Positions 24,554 through 32,083 of a DNA stretch of 39,609 nt are shown here, piece after piece. Origin of the DNA: PNAI01 sp964575715 (GTDB lineage: Bacteria > Pseudomonadota > Alphaproteobacteria > Rhizobiales > Xanthobacteraceae). The notes below the pieces were generated by a model. It made no database searches. It was not told where the DNA came from and saw only the letters and a program-made list of their open reading frames with translations. The position numbers and the translations under genes were made by a program. The DNA is taken from the NCBI GenBank assembly GCA_964575715.1, contig CAZNSG010000035.1, forward strand, positions 1-39,609, given 5' to 3'. Every line of letters begins with the position of its first letter. Within the stretch, counting starts at the first letter, position 1.

Positions 24554-24578
24554 CCCCACAAGTCACCACTTCGTGGGG
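24554..24578 (-). terminator. Stem-loop after the MarR gene
   Basis: The sequence CCCCAC-AAGT-CACC-ACTT-C-GTGGGG folds into a 10-bp stem with one bulged base and a 4-nt loop, 18 nt past the MarR stop. It lacks a U-run, so it may be a weak or factor-dependent terminator or an RNA-stability hairpin. Confidence 0.4.
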
Positions 24579-24595
24579 TTGGTACGATCCGACCT

Positions 24596-25237
24596 TTACC
24601 GCGAAGTTGGAGATCGATGCCGCTTCGGCTGCCGAATCACGACGGGCTTACGCTGCCGCACGCGCTTGCCTTTGTTCGAGTCGCGGACGAGGTGAAACAA
24701 CTTGCGCGTTGAGGGGACTCGCCGCTGCATCTTGGCGGACTCCACTTCGTCTTGAGCCAGATTCTGGATCATGATTAGGAGTGTCTGCCGTGTCGTTGCT
24801 ATATCCGCGAACGGTACCGCTCTCACCGCGATCTCATTCACCTCCTCGGCCAAGGGTACGAGTGCTTTCTTCAACGAGCGTCCCTTTGGCGTCAGGAAGA
24901 CATAGATCTTTTTCCGGCTTTTCGGCATTTGCTTGCGGGCGATATAGCCAAGCTTTTCCATCGCTTTCAGCGCGGAAAAAGTCGTTGGTTCCATCAGCCC
25001 CGCCCGCTCGCTCAACTCGCGTTGTGTGATGCCATCGGTCTCCCAGAGTATGCGTAAGAATGCCCAATAACCGAACGAAACCGAGTGTTCCGTCAGTCGC
25101 ATCTGCAGGGCGCGAGTGAGGCCTCTCGCCACATCGCGCACCAGATGGGCCAGACGGTCGTTGGGAACGGCTTCCCGCCAATGACGCAGAATGGCTTGTG
25201 TGACCGCTTCAGAGGCAACACGTTTGGAGTGGTTCAC
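24596..25237 (-). CDS. MarR-family transcriptional regulator
   Basis: The winged helix is plain: VSFGYWAFLRILWETDGITQ, RELSERAGLMEPTTFSALKA, MEKLGYIARKQMPKSRKKIY, VFLTPKGRSLKKAL. Dimerisation helices flank it, and a very basic C-terminal tail (NKGKRVRQRKPVVIRQPKRH) extends past the usual end. No ATG start exists early in the frame; GTG 25237 is chosen, and the open frame continues to a TTG at 25291. MarR proteins typically repress catabolic operons and release DNA on binding an aromatic acid. It sits beside the aromatic-oxidation genes, so it is the best candidate to bind the ACTTAGA-NN-TCTAAGT palindromes at 27.7, 29.6 and 35.9 kb. Only a degenerate version lies upstream of its own start. 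Confidence 0.85.
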   Translation of the reverse strand: MNHSKRVASEAVTQAILRHWREAVPNDRLAHLVRDVARGLTRALQMRLTEHSVSFGYWAFLRILWETDGITQRELSERAGLMEPTTFSALKAMEKLGYIARKQMPKSRKKIYVFLTPKGRSLKKALVPLAEEVNEIAVRAVPFADIATTRQTLLIMIQNLAQDEVESAKMQRRVPSTRKLFHLVRDSNKGKRVRQRKPVVIRQPKRHRSPTSR

Positions 25238-25461
25238 TGCATTGAATCCGTTTTGTGCAGGAAGTGGTGGGCCAAGAAACGAGAGCACCAACTACCATAA
25301 TCGTGCCGCTGCTAGCTATCCTAAGCAACAGGGATGATGGCAAGCCGGTGCGTCTCTGGCTGAAATCGCCTTCGACTATGCGCGATCATGCCGAAACTCA
25401 AGACGAAGCGACCTCAGGACGGGCTCCGGGTCGAATGCGCAATTCCGCTGAGGAATCGAAT

Positions 25462-26664
25462 TTAGTCCGGCATACCGACTTGATGCTCCAGCATGATTTC
25501 CCTCTGTTCCCGAGCGGATTGCAGTATCGCGAGACAAACTTCGATGGTGGCAAGAGCCCATTCGCCACTGTGAATCGGCGGGCGGTTGAGAAAAATCGCT
25601 TCATAAAGCTCGTCGAGCACCCCCACCCGTGGCACGTCCGGCGGCGGCAAGACGTCGAGCCGCTGGGCCAAATCGTCGTAGATCATCACGCCAGTTGGCA
25701 TGGGACGCAGGTCTGCCCGGTCACAGCATACGAGCACAAGGCCGAAGTGCTGGTGCAGCAGTGACTCAGGGTTCGCGCTCGACACACCTGACGAGGTGTA
25801 CTCGGCACCACCATAGGTCCGTGCGTTTTTGAGGGCTGCCTCTTGTTCGGCCGACGGCACACGCTGGAGCGTCTTTCGCGCAAAACCGTAGCGGCTCGGG
25901 TCTTTGATCCGACCCAGCTCGCCGACCCAGCCGCAGAACTCATCGGAATCGAAGTGCGCGTAGCCGCTGTAAACGACGGACGCGAAGGCGCCATCTTCGA
26001 ACATGAGAAAGGCGGTATAGGCTCCTTCGGTAGGCCGCGCGGAATCCCACGATCCTGTCGCCGCGCGGACGCTTCGGACCCGGCCACCGCCAAGAAGTCT
26101 CACAATGTCGATCTGGTGTGCAGCCTGACTGAATATGACCCCGCCACCGCTCGCGGTGACCAGTTCTTCTGGGCGCCGGGGCCGGTAAAGAAAGTCGGTA
26201 AAATTGAGAGCGCTGATCATGCGAACATTGCCGACGGAGCCGCTTGCCACGATTTCACGCGCGCGCCGGATGGGGTCGTCAAAGCTGTGGCTATGTCCCA
26301 CAACCAGCCGAACTTGGCAGCTATGAGCAGCCTCTACCATCGCCCGGCAATCCTGCAACGTGAGCGCCATCGGCTTCTCGACCAGAACATGCTTTCCCTT
26401 CGAGGCGGCGATGGCGACGTGGCGCGCATGAAGCTGGTGCGGAGTGGCTACATATATTGCCTCGACGTCTCGATCCTCGCAGAGTTCCTCGACCGAGGAA
26501 TAAACCTTGGCACCGAAATCCTGCGCGAACGTCTGGCGCGCATCTGCACGCGGATCCGCGGCGGCAACAAGCTCGACGCGTGGATGACGGGAAAACGTCG
26601 GCAGCATGAGGGTGAAGGCCCGTCCCAATCCTGCGACGCCTAGTCGTAACTTGCGTTCAGTCAC
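25462..26664 (-). CDS. Gfo/Idh/MocA dehydrogenase, phthalate dihydrodiol dehydrogenase-like
   Basis: The 400-residue protein starts at GTG 26664 with GGTGAG upstream. The N-terminal Rossmann domain shows GVAGLGRAFTLMLPTF, ELVAAADPRADARQTFAQDF, IYVATPHQLHARHVAIAA and the EKPMALTLQDC motif (EKP lysine). The C-terminal alpha/beta domain includes SGGGVIFSQAAHQIDIVRLL. The length and gene context match 4,5-dihydro-4,5-dihydroxyphthalate dehydrogenase (Pht4/OphB), which oxidises the cis-dihydrodiol made by the Rieske dioxygenase to a catechol with NAD. It is the last gene of the reductase operon, 6 nt after the micro-ORF. The exact substrate is inferred from context. Confidence 0.8.
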   Translation of the reverse strand: MTERKLRLGVAGLGRAFTLMLPTFSRHPRVELVAAADPRADARQTFAQDFGAKVYSSVEELCEDRDVEAIYVATPHQLHARHVAIAASKGKHVLVEKPMALTLQDCRAMVEAAHSCQVRLVVGHSHSFDDPIRRAREIVASGSVGNVRMISALNFTDFLYRPRRPEELVTASGGGVIFSQAAHQIDIVRLLGGGRVRSVRAATGSWDSARPTEGAYTAFLMFEDGAFASVVYSGYAHFDSDEFCGWVGELGRIKDPSRYGFARKTLQRVPSAEQEAALKNARTYGGAEYTSSGVSSANPESLLHQHFGLVLVCCDRADLRPMPTGVMIYDDLAQRLDVLPPPDVPRVGVLDELYEAIFLNRPPIHSGEWALATIEVCLAILQSAREQREIMLEHQVGMPD

Positions 26665-26670
26665 GTGAGC

Positions 26671-26736
26671 TCACCGAGCTTTGAGGTAGAAAACGGTCAT
26701 GACAAAGCCGAAAAAAGCGACGATCACGCTGAGCAT
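26671..26736 (-). CDS. 21-residue single-TM microprotein, coupled to the reductase
   Basis: ATG 26736 overlaps the reductase stop codon (TAATG), and the frame ends at TGA 26673-26671, 6 nt before the dehydrogenase start. The product is one hydrophobic helix (VIVAFFGFVMTVFYL) with a basic end (KAR). The TAATG overlap and exact fit between two genes suggest real translation by termination-reinitiation. It may anchor or couple the reductase to the membrane or be a spacer that passes ribosomes to the next gene. No homologue is known to me. Confidence 0.4.
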   Translation of the reverse strand: MLSVIVAFFGFVMTVFYLKAR

Positions 26737-27704
26737 TAACGATCTATCACTAGTTCTAACGAACGCGCTCGCGACACACATACCATGATGTTGTCGGAGC
26801 GCTCGTGCTCGGAAAGGACGAGGTCGCGGTGATCCACCTCTCCGCCCAAGAGTTTGGTGCGACACGAGCCGCACGCTCCACTCTCGCAGGAACTCGGGAC
26901 CTTGTGTCCCTTCGCACGCAAGGCCTCAAGAATCGTCACGCCGACCGGCACTTCAATCACCTCTCCGGAGCGCGCCAGGCGCACAGCAAACGGGCGGTCT
27001 TCAGCGGTTCTCCTGGCAGGCTCCGCAAACGCCTCGAAGTGCACCGTTGCCGAAGACCAGTGACCAGTCATGGCGCGGACCGCCTCCATCATGGGGCGCG
27101 GCCCGCAACAATAGAGATGCAAGCCCTTGGGGCGCTCGACCACCGGCCACAGGTCAAGCGACCTCGCAGGATCGCCCTGATCGTGGTGGATCGTGACCTG
27201 ACCGCGGAATTCAGGTGTGCTCAGCTCTTCACGGAACGCCGTCGCCTCTGGACTGCGCGTGCAATAGTAGAGCTTGAATCGGCCCGCTCCGGTCGTCTTG
27301 AGGTGACGGATCATCGACATGATCGGAGTGATGCCGATCCCGCCAGCAATAAAGAGGTAGCCGGCAGCGCTCTTGACGAGCGCAAAGTCGTTATGCGGCG
27401 CTGAGACCAGGAGTTCGTCACCGATTTTTGTCTCGCCAATGAGGCTGAGGGAACCGCCTCGTCCGTTGGCCTCCCGCTTTGCAGCTATGACGTAGCAATC
27501 GCGTTCGCCTGGATCGTTGCAGATCGAATATTTTCGCACGAGTCCATTCGGCGCCCGGATCGAAATGTGCGACCCGGCGGTGAATTCGGGCAGCTCGCCG
27601 CCATCCGGACGCTTCATCTCGAAAAGGTAGACGTCTTCGGCGATCTGCGCAGCATGCTGAACGCGAAGAGGGATCATCTGCAACTCGGCGACACCCGCAG
27701 ACAT
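26736..27704 (-). CDS. Phthalate-dioxygenase-reductase-like flavoprotein (FMN, NAD, 2Fe-2S)
   Basis: The 322-residue protein has three domains in the class IA order of phthalate dioxygenase reductase. An FMN-binding barrel (residues about 10-105) has VRKYSICNDP and RGGSLSLIGETKIGDE. An NAD domain has YLFIAGGIGITPIMSMIRHL and YCCGPRPMMEAV. A C-terminal plant-type ferredoxin has CESGACGSCRTKLLGG and a fourth cysteine in NIMVCVSRA. It passes electrons from NADH to the Rieske oxygenase at 29711. ATG 27704 is used; a TTG two codons upstream is also in frame. The promoter TTGAAC-17-TAAGTA (27757-27762 and 27734-27739) overlaps a MarR-type palindrome. Confidence 0.92.
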   Translation of the reverse strand: MSAGVAELQMIPLRVQHAAQIAEDVYLFEMKRPDGGELPEFTAGSHISIRAPNGLVRKYSICNDPGERDCYVIAAKREANGRGGSLSLIGETKIGDELLVSAPHNDFALVKSAAGYLFIAGGIGITPIMSMIRHLKTTGAGRFKLYYCTRSPEATAFREELSTPEFRGQVTIHHDQGDPARSLDLWPVVERPKGLHLYCCGPRPMMEAVRAMTGHWSSATVHFEAFAEPARRTAEDRPFAVRLARSGEVIEVPVGVTILEALRAKGHKVPSSCESGACGSCRTKLLGGEVDHRDLVLSEHERSDNIMVCVSRARSLELVIDR

Positions 27705-27732
27705 CTTCAAACTTTCTCAACGAGCCAAGCCC

Positions 27733-27752
27733 ATACTTAGAGGTCTAAGTAT
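27733..27752. promoter_or_regulatory. Operator palindrome B overlapping the reductase promoter
   Basis: ATACTTAGAGGTCTAAGTAT has perfect 9-bp arms around GG. It covers the -10 element of a sigma70-like promoter (minus strand, -35 TTGAAC at 27757-27762, 17-nt spacer), 29 bp upstream of ATG 27704. A protein bound here would block RNA polymerase. The remaining 200 bp to 27958 contain no gene; 27800-27900 has weak resemblance to the 5' edge of an insertion sequence, with inverted GGTGGAT/ATCCACC. Confidence 0.75.
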
Positions 27753-27958
27753 CGATGTTCAAGGTCTGCTTGGCTGGCTGTAACTCGGCGCCGGCGAGAG
27801 GTGGTCCCACTTTCTGAGACAGCCGGCTAAGGTGGATTCGCCGATGCAAAGGACGATCCACCATGAAGACGCCGAGACAGGGCTTCGACAATCCAGCCCA
27901 TTAAGACTCAAGCAACCATTGTCGCCCTATTATTTAGTTTGATTGGTTAACGAATGGT

Positions 27959-29311
27959 ATGCGGCCAATGTCGCCGTCTGGATTTCCTCCTGAATTTATT
28001 GCTCGCAAGGCGCTCTACGGCCTCGATGAGCAAGGCCAGCGCCTTTTGCATGAGGTATTGCCGGCGCTTGAGCCGCATTTCGTGTCGGCAATCGATGAAT
28101 TCATCGCGGGCGCATCGAAGCTGCCCCATACGGGCACCATCTTCGTCCAGCATAAGGATCTGATCCGAAACATGGAGGTGGCGCAGTTCCGCGCATTGAT
28201 GAGTGGGGCGTTCGACAAGGACTATGTCGAGACGTGTCGCAGGACCGTGCAGCAATATGAGGCGCTTGGCGTCGAAGGTCGTGCCCGCATCAGCGTGGGC
28301 ACTTGTATGCTGAAAAAGGCACTCGATGTTCTCGCGCGGAAGCATCGCTTCTTCGCCGCAGCCGCCGCTGAGCGTCGCAACATCGTCTTGCAGGCAATCA
28401 TGTTTGACATCGCGACCACGACGACTCTGCATTTGGTAATGGCGACAATGGCGAAGGAGGCACGGAGGAAGATCATCGATGAGGCGATCGTGGACTTCGA
28501 TGCTGCAATCAGCGAGGTTATCGAGGCCATCAAGCAAACGTCCGGTTCGTTGGCAACCACATCCGCCACGGTGCAGCAGGTTGCGAACGATACTCTTAGC
28601 CGAATGGCTTCGGCTTCATCCGCCTCGGTGGAAACGACGCAGAGCGTGGGAGCCACCTTGGCTGCGACGGAAGAACTATCGGCGTCGATCCAGCAGATCG
28701 GCCAGCAGGCGATTCATGGACTTGAGATGGCCCGGTCTGCTGTCGAAGATACGGAACGTAGCAATCAGGCTATTCGCTCGCTCGATGAAGCCGCCGGGCG
28801 CATCGGTTCGGTCGTTGGCCTCATCTCGAAAATCGCATCCCAAACGAACCTTCTGGCGCTCAACGCCACGATCGAGGCGGCGCGTGCAGGCGCAGCGGGA
28901 AAGGGTTTTGCCGTGGTTGCATCCGAGGTCAAGGCGCTTGCCAATCAAACCTCGCGCGCAACGGACGACATTTCGCGACAAGTCGGCGCAATTCAGGAGG
29001 CGACCAAGAAGACCGTCGATGAAATATCTTCGATCGCGCAAGCCATCAATAAAATGACAGCGGTTTCGACAAGCATTACCTCGGCAGTCGAGCAGCAAGG
29101 CGCCGCGACCCGCGAAATCGCGCACAGCATTCAGGTCGCAGCGAACAATACGGAGCGTGCGTCGGTGGAAATCCGTTCTGTTGAGCAAGCCGCGTGCCAA
29201 AGCGCGACGGCAGTTGGCGAGATCACCAGCTGGACGGCGCGACTCTCCGCACGCGCAAGCGACCTGGAGACCAAAGTAGCGACCTTCTTTGACAGAGTTC
29301 GCGCAGCTTGA
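27959..29311 (+). CDS. Globin-coupled-sensor-type methyl-accepting chemotaxis protein
   Basis: The 450-residue protein has no transmembrane segments. Residues about 12-165 match the protoglobin/HemAT sensor domain of bacterial globin-coupled sensors (VLPALEPHFVSAIDEFIAGA, YVETCRRTVQQYEALGVEGR). Residues about 195-445 form an MCP signalling domain with the conserved tip KIASQTNLLALNATIEAARA, then GAAGKGFAVVASEVKALANQ, which contacts CheA and CheW. The position expected for the proximal haem His (VHxRIGL in relatives) appears to be Tyr100 (QQYEALGV), so haem binding is uncertain. Divergent from the reductase operon, it could link chemotaxis or aerotaxis to aromatic degradation. ATG 27968 is an alternative start. 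Confidence 0.88.
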   Translation: MRPMSPSGFPPEFIARKALYGLDEQGQRLLHEVLPALEPHFVSAIDEFIAGASKLPHTGTIFVQHKDLIRNMEVAQFRALMSGAFDKDYVETCRRTVQQYEALGVEGRARISVGTCMLKKALDVLARKHRFFAAAAAERRNIVLQAIMFDIATTTTLHLVMATMAKEARRKIIDEAIVDFDAAISEVIEAIKQTSGSLATTSATVQQVANDTLSRMASASSASVETTQSVGATLAATEELSASIQQIGQQAIHGLEMARSAVEDTERSNQAIRSLDEAAGRIGSVVGLISKIASQTNLLALNATIEAARAGAAGKGFAVVASEVKALANQTSRATDDISRQVGAIQEATKKTVDEISSIAQAINKMTAVSTSITSAVEQQGAATREIAHSIQVAANNTERASVEIRSVEQAACQSATAVGEITSWTARLSARASDLETKVATFFDRVRAA

Positions 29312-29710
29312 TGACGCAAACCCATAGTGGTTTCTTCAAGCGCGAATTGCTCCAATCGTATCCTTGATGTTCTGCCGTGCAGCGGTGTCCTCTCCGGCGG
29401 CGCGGCCGATTTTATCCGGTTTTGCACCGAGGGTGCGTTGTTTGCCGCCGTTGCCTAGCTTGCCGGTGTGATGATGCGGGCTTCCCCTCGACCGACCTAC
29501 CGTGATGTACATCATCATGTCTGCCTTTTCCGCAGAATCAGGGTCAGATCCGTTGTGGATGGCACAAAAGTTCACGCTCGATCCACGTCGAGTAGACATA
29601 ACTCGCCAAAATGACTATTATGATAACTTAGAGAGCTAAGTTGCGGTAGACCGAGGGCGCATGGAACAAGGGGTATCATTTCCCCTGTCCTGCCAGACGG
29701 AGACAAGGCC
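29312..29710. other. Intergenic region upstream of the Rieske oxygenase gene
   Basis: This 399-nt stretch holds the operator at 29625-29642 and a -10-like TATGAT at 29619-29624. A minus-strand frame (29336-29599, 87 codons) ends in a basic segment (GKLGNGGKQRTLGAKPDKIG), with no start signals or known domain. It may be a remnant gene; I do not call it. Confidence 0.5.
29625..29642. promoter_or_regulatory. Operator palindrome A upstream of the Rieske operon
   Basis: AACTTAGAGAGCTAAGTT has perfect 7-bp arms around AGAG. It lies directly after a -10-like TATGAT (29619-29624) and 68 bp before ATG 29711. A convincing -35 is lacking, so an activator or a weak promoter is possible. The arms match those of site B. 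Confidence 0.75.
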
Positions 29711-31018
29711 ATGCTGACTGCCGAAGAAAATGAATTGCTGTGCCGGGTCGAGGGCGACGCCCCAATGGGCCAATTGATGCGACGGCACTGGATTCCCGCA
29801 TGCCTGTCCGAGGAAGTCGCCGAGCCGGATGGGACGCCGGTTCGCGTTCGCCTGTTGGGCGAGGATCTGGTGGCCTTTCGCGACAGTGAGGGTCGGCTTG
29901 GAGTGCTGGACGAATATTGTCCGCATAGACGAGCCTCCTTAGCTCTGGGCCGCAATGAGGAGTGCGGACTGCGCTGCCTTTACCATGGCTGGAAAATTGA
30001 CGTGGAGGGCAATGTGCTTGAGATGGCGTCGGAGCCGCCGGAGAGCGGCTTCGTCGAGAAGGTGAAACACAAGGCATACCCGGCGCGCGAGGCTGGTGGA
30101 TTTGTGTGGACCTATATGGGCCCCTCAGGCGAGATGCCGGAATTCCAACAACCGGCGTGGCTGCCTTCGCCCGAAACAAAGATCAGCATCGTTAAATTGC
30201 ACGTCGCCGCCAACTGGGCGCAAACATTCGAGGGCGGAATTGATTCCGCTCATAGCTCAAGCCTGCACTCGACCGATATGCCGCCGGCGCGGGTGGATAG
30301 GGCGAAGGCTACCGCTGCGGGCTGGCTGCGGCCATCGACCGACAAGGCACCGCGCATCCAGCTTCAGAGGACCAATTTTGGTTTTCGCTATGCAGCGGTC
30401 CGGCGCCCGATCATAAACGCCAACACGCATGATTATGTGCGGATCACGGTCTTCGTGGCGCCGTTCACCGCTCTGATCCCGCCGAACGACGTTCACAATC
30501 TGTCGCTGATGAACGTTCCTATCGATGATACCAATACGTTCCTATACATGGTCGCCTGGGCTGAGGCAGACAAACCGGGTATCGAGCAAGAAACTTGGCG
30601 CAGGTTTTGCGGCGCGCAAGTCGGCATCGATCTCGATCAGCAGTTCCGCAGACTGCGTACGAAGGAGAATAACTACTGGCAAGACCGCCAAGCGATGAAG
30701 CTTGGAAATTTCACCGGCATCCAAGGTTTTCCGAATCAGGACATAGCGATGTGGGAGACCATGGGACCGATTGTTGACCGCAGCAAGGAGAGGCTCGGCG
30801 CCAGTGACATCGCGATCGTGGAGTTTCGGCGGATTATGATCGAGGCGGCCCGCAAGATGCGCGATGGCGGGCCGGCGATCGGGATGAGCGAGCCACGCAT
30901 CCCGCATGTCAAGGTGCGGTCATTCGAAGGGATCGTGCCGAAGGCAACAAATTGGCGCACACTCGACGTCTCGCAAGAGGAACTTGCCGCAAACGGAGAA
31001 CGGGAACGCGTCGCCTAG
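29711..31018 (+). CDS. Rieske non-haem iron oxygenase, phthalate 4,5-dioxygenase-like
   Basis: The 435-residue protein starts at ATG 29711 (GGAGACAAGGCC upstream). The Rieske cluster ligands are Cys70, His72, Cys89 and His92 (CPHRRASLAL, CLYHGWKID). The mononuclear iron site is Asp178, His181 and His186 in EGGIDSAHSSSLHS, the same numbering as phthalate dioxygenase. With the reductase at 26736 it forms a two-component dioxygenase that inserts O2 into an aromatic ring to give a cis-dihydrodiol. The electron donor, dehydrogenase and tripartite transporter nearby fit an aromatic carboxylate; phthalate is the best-known substrate of the group but is not proven. It heads a likely operon with tctCAB. 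Confidence 0.9.
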   Translation: MLTAEENELLCRVEGDAPMGQLMRRHWIPACLSEEVAEPDGTPVRVRLLGEDLVAFRDSEGRLGVLDEYCPHRRASLALGRNEECGLRCLYHGWKIDVEGNVLEMASEPPESGFVEKVKHKAYPAREAGGFVWTYMGPSGEMPEFQQPAWLPSPETKISIVKLHVAANWAQTFEGGIDSAHSSSLHSTDMPPARVDRAKATAAGWLRPSTDKAPRIQLQRTNFGFRYAAVRRPIINANTHDYVRITVFVAPFTALIPPNDVHNLSLMNVPIDDTNTFLYMVAWAEADKPGIEQETWRRFCGAQVGIDLDQQFRRLRTKENNYWQDRQAMKLGNFTGIQGFPNQDIAMWETMGPIVDRSKERLGASDIAIVEFRRIMIEAARKMRDGGPAIGMSEPRIPHVKVRSFEGIVPKATNWRTLDVSQEELAANGERERVA

Positions 31019-31093
31019 CAAAGGGTCAGTGCTCGGAGCACGAAGCGATCGTTGCCGAATAAAAACTAAAACATCCAGACAGGGAGAAAACCT

Positions 31094-32077
31094 ATGAGAA
31101 AGCTTAGTGCTATCAGCGCGGCGCTCGCCATCGTGCCCGTTCTGATATTGTGCGCCGTCGGCGGCGAGGCCCGGGCGGCGTTTCCCGAGAAGGACATCAC
31201 CTGGATCGTGCCCTACGCGCCGGGCGGCGGCTTCGACGCCTGGAGCCGTCAGATCGCGGCCGCGATGCAGAAATATCTGCCGCAGGGCGTCAACGTCGTG
31301 GTGAAGAACGTCACCGGCGCCGGCGGCAGGACCGGCAGCATCACCCTCTATCGCGCCAAGCCCGACGGCTACACGGTCGGCCTGCTCGACGTGGCGGGGC
31401 TCCAGCCCTACCAGAAGGCGGTTGGTGCCGAGAAGGCTGGCTACGACGTGGACAAGTATGTCTGGATCGGCCGGGTGGCGACCGAGCCCTGGGTATTGCT
31501 CGCCTCGGCCAAGTCGCCGCTGAAGAACCTGTCCGACCTCAAGGCGCGCACAGACTTAAGCTGGGGCATCGAAGGCCCGGGCTCGACCAAATGGCTGTTC
31601 ACCATCATCCAGGCGCGCGAGTTCAAGCTGCCGATGCGCTTCGTCTCCGGCTACGGCGGCACCGGCGAGATGATTCCGGCCTCCTTACGCGGCGATTTCG
31701 AGGTCTGGACCAACGCTGGCCCGGCGCACATTCCCTACGTCAAGTCGGGCGATCTGCGGGCGCTGCTCCAGTTGGGCGAGACACGCATGGCGGCGTTTCC
31801 CGACGTGCCGACGGCAAAGGAACAGGGCCACGATCTCGTCGCCGAAATCCTCCGTCTGGTCGCAGCGCCGCCCGGAACACCCGCGGACGCCGCGAAAGTC
31901 CTGGAGCAGGCGTTCGTGAAGGCGATGAACGATCCGGATCTCAAAGCCTGGGTCGTAAAATCGCAGCAGGAAGCCAATCCCGGCGGGAGCAAGGAGGCCA
32001 CAGCCGCGGTCGCCAACTTCGGCCGGCTGATCGAGCGGCACATGGGCGAAATCGCGGAAGTGCTGCGCAAGCAGTAA
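31094..32077 (+). CDS. tctC: Tripartite tricarboxylate transporter binding protein (TctC/Bug)
   Basis: The 327-residue protein has a signal peptide (residues 1-28, cleavage near GEARA/AFP). The Bug pattern follows: FPEKDITWIVPYAPGGGFDA, GAGGRTGSITLYRAKPDGYT, RFVSGYGGTGEMIPASLRGD, and PDVPTAKEQGHDL. Bug proteins hold carboxylates in the periplasm between two lobes. The upstream GGGAGAAAACCT is a good Shine-Dalgarno. It starts the transporter block 75 nt after the oxygenase, and the TctA gene follows 6 nt after its stop. Confidence 0.9.
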   Translation: MRKLSAISAALAIVPVLILCAVGGEARAAFPEKDITWIVPYAPGGGFDAWSRQIAAAMQKYLPQGVNVVVKNVTGAGGRTGSITLYRAKPDGYTVGLLDVAGLQPYQKAVGAEKAGYDVDKYVWIGRVATEPWVLLASAKSPLKNLSDLKARTDLSWGIEGPGSTKWLFTIIQAREFKLPMRFVSGYGGTGEMIPASLRGDFEVWTNAGPAHIPYVKSGDLRALLQLGETRMAAFPDVPTAKEQGHDLVAEILRLVAAPPGTPADAAKVLEQAFVKAMNDPDLKAWVVKSQQEANPGGSKEATAAVANFGRLIERHMGEIAEVLRKQ

Positions 32078-32083
32078 CCGCGC

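Noticed and set aside
25305..25330. Possible MarR autoregulatory site (CTTAGGATAGCTAG on the minus strand)
   Set aside because: Half-site spacing is 5 rather than 4 nt and the right arm is poor, so it was not counted with the four good sites.
27800..27900. Insertion-sequence-like edge with GGTGGAT/ATCCACC inverted arms and a short ATGAAGACG frame
   Set aside because: The frame closes after 13 codons and no second end or target duplication is visible.
29336..29599. Minus-strand ORF of 87 codons upstream of the Rieske gene
   Set aside because: No ribosome-binding site or known domain; it starts next to the operator region, so chance or a remnant is more likely.
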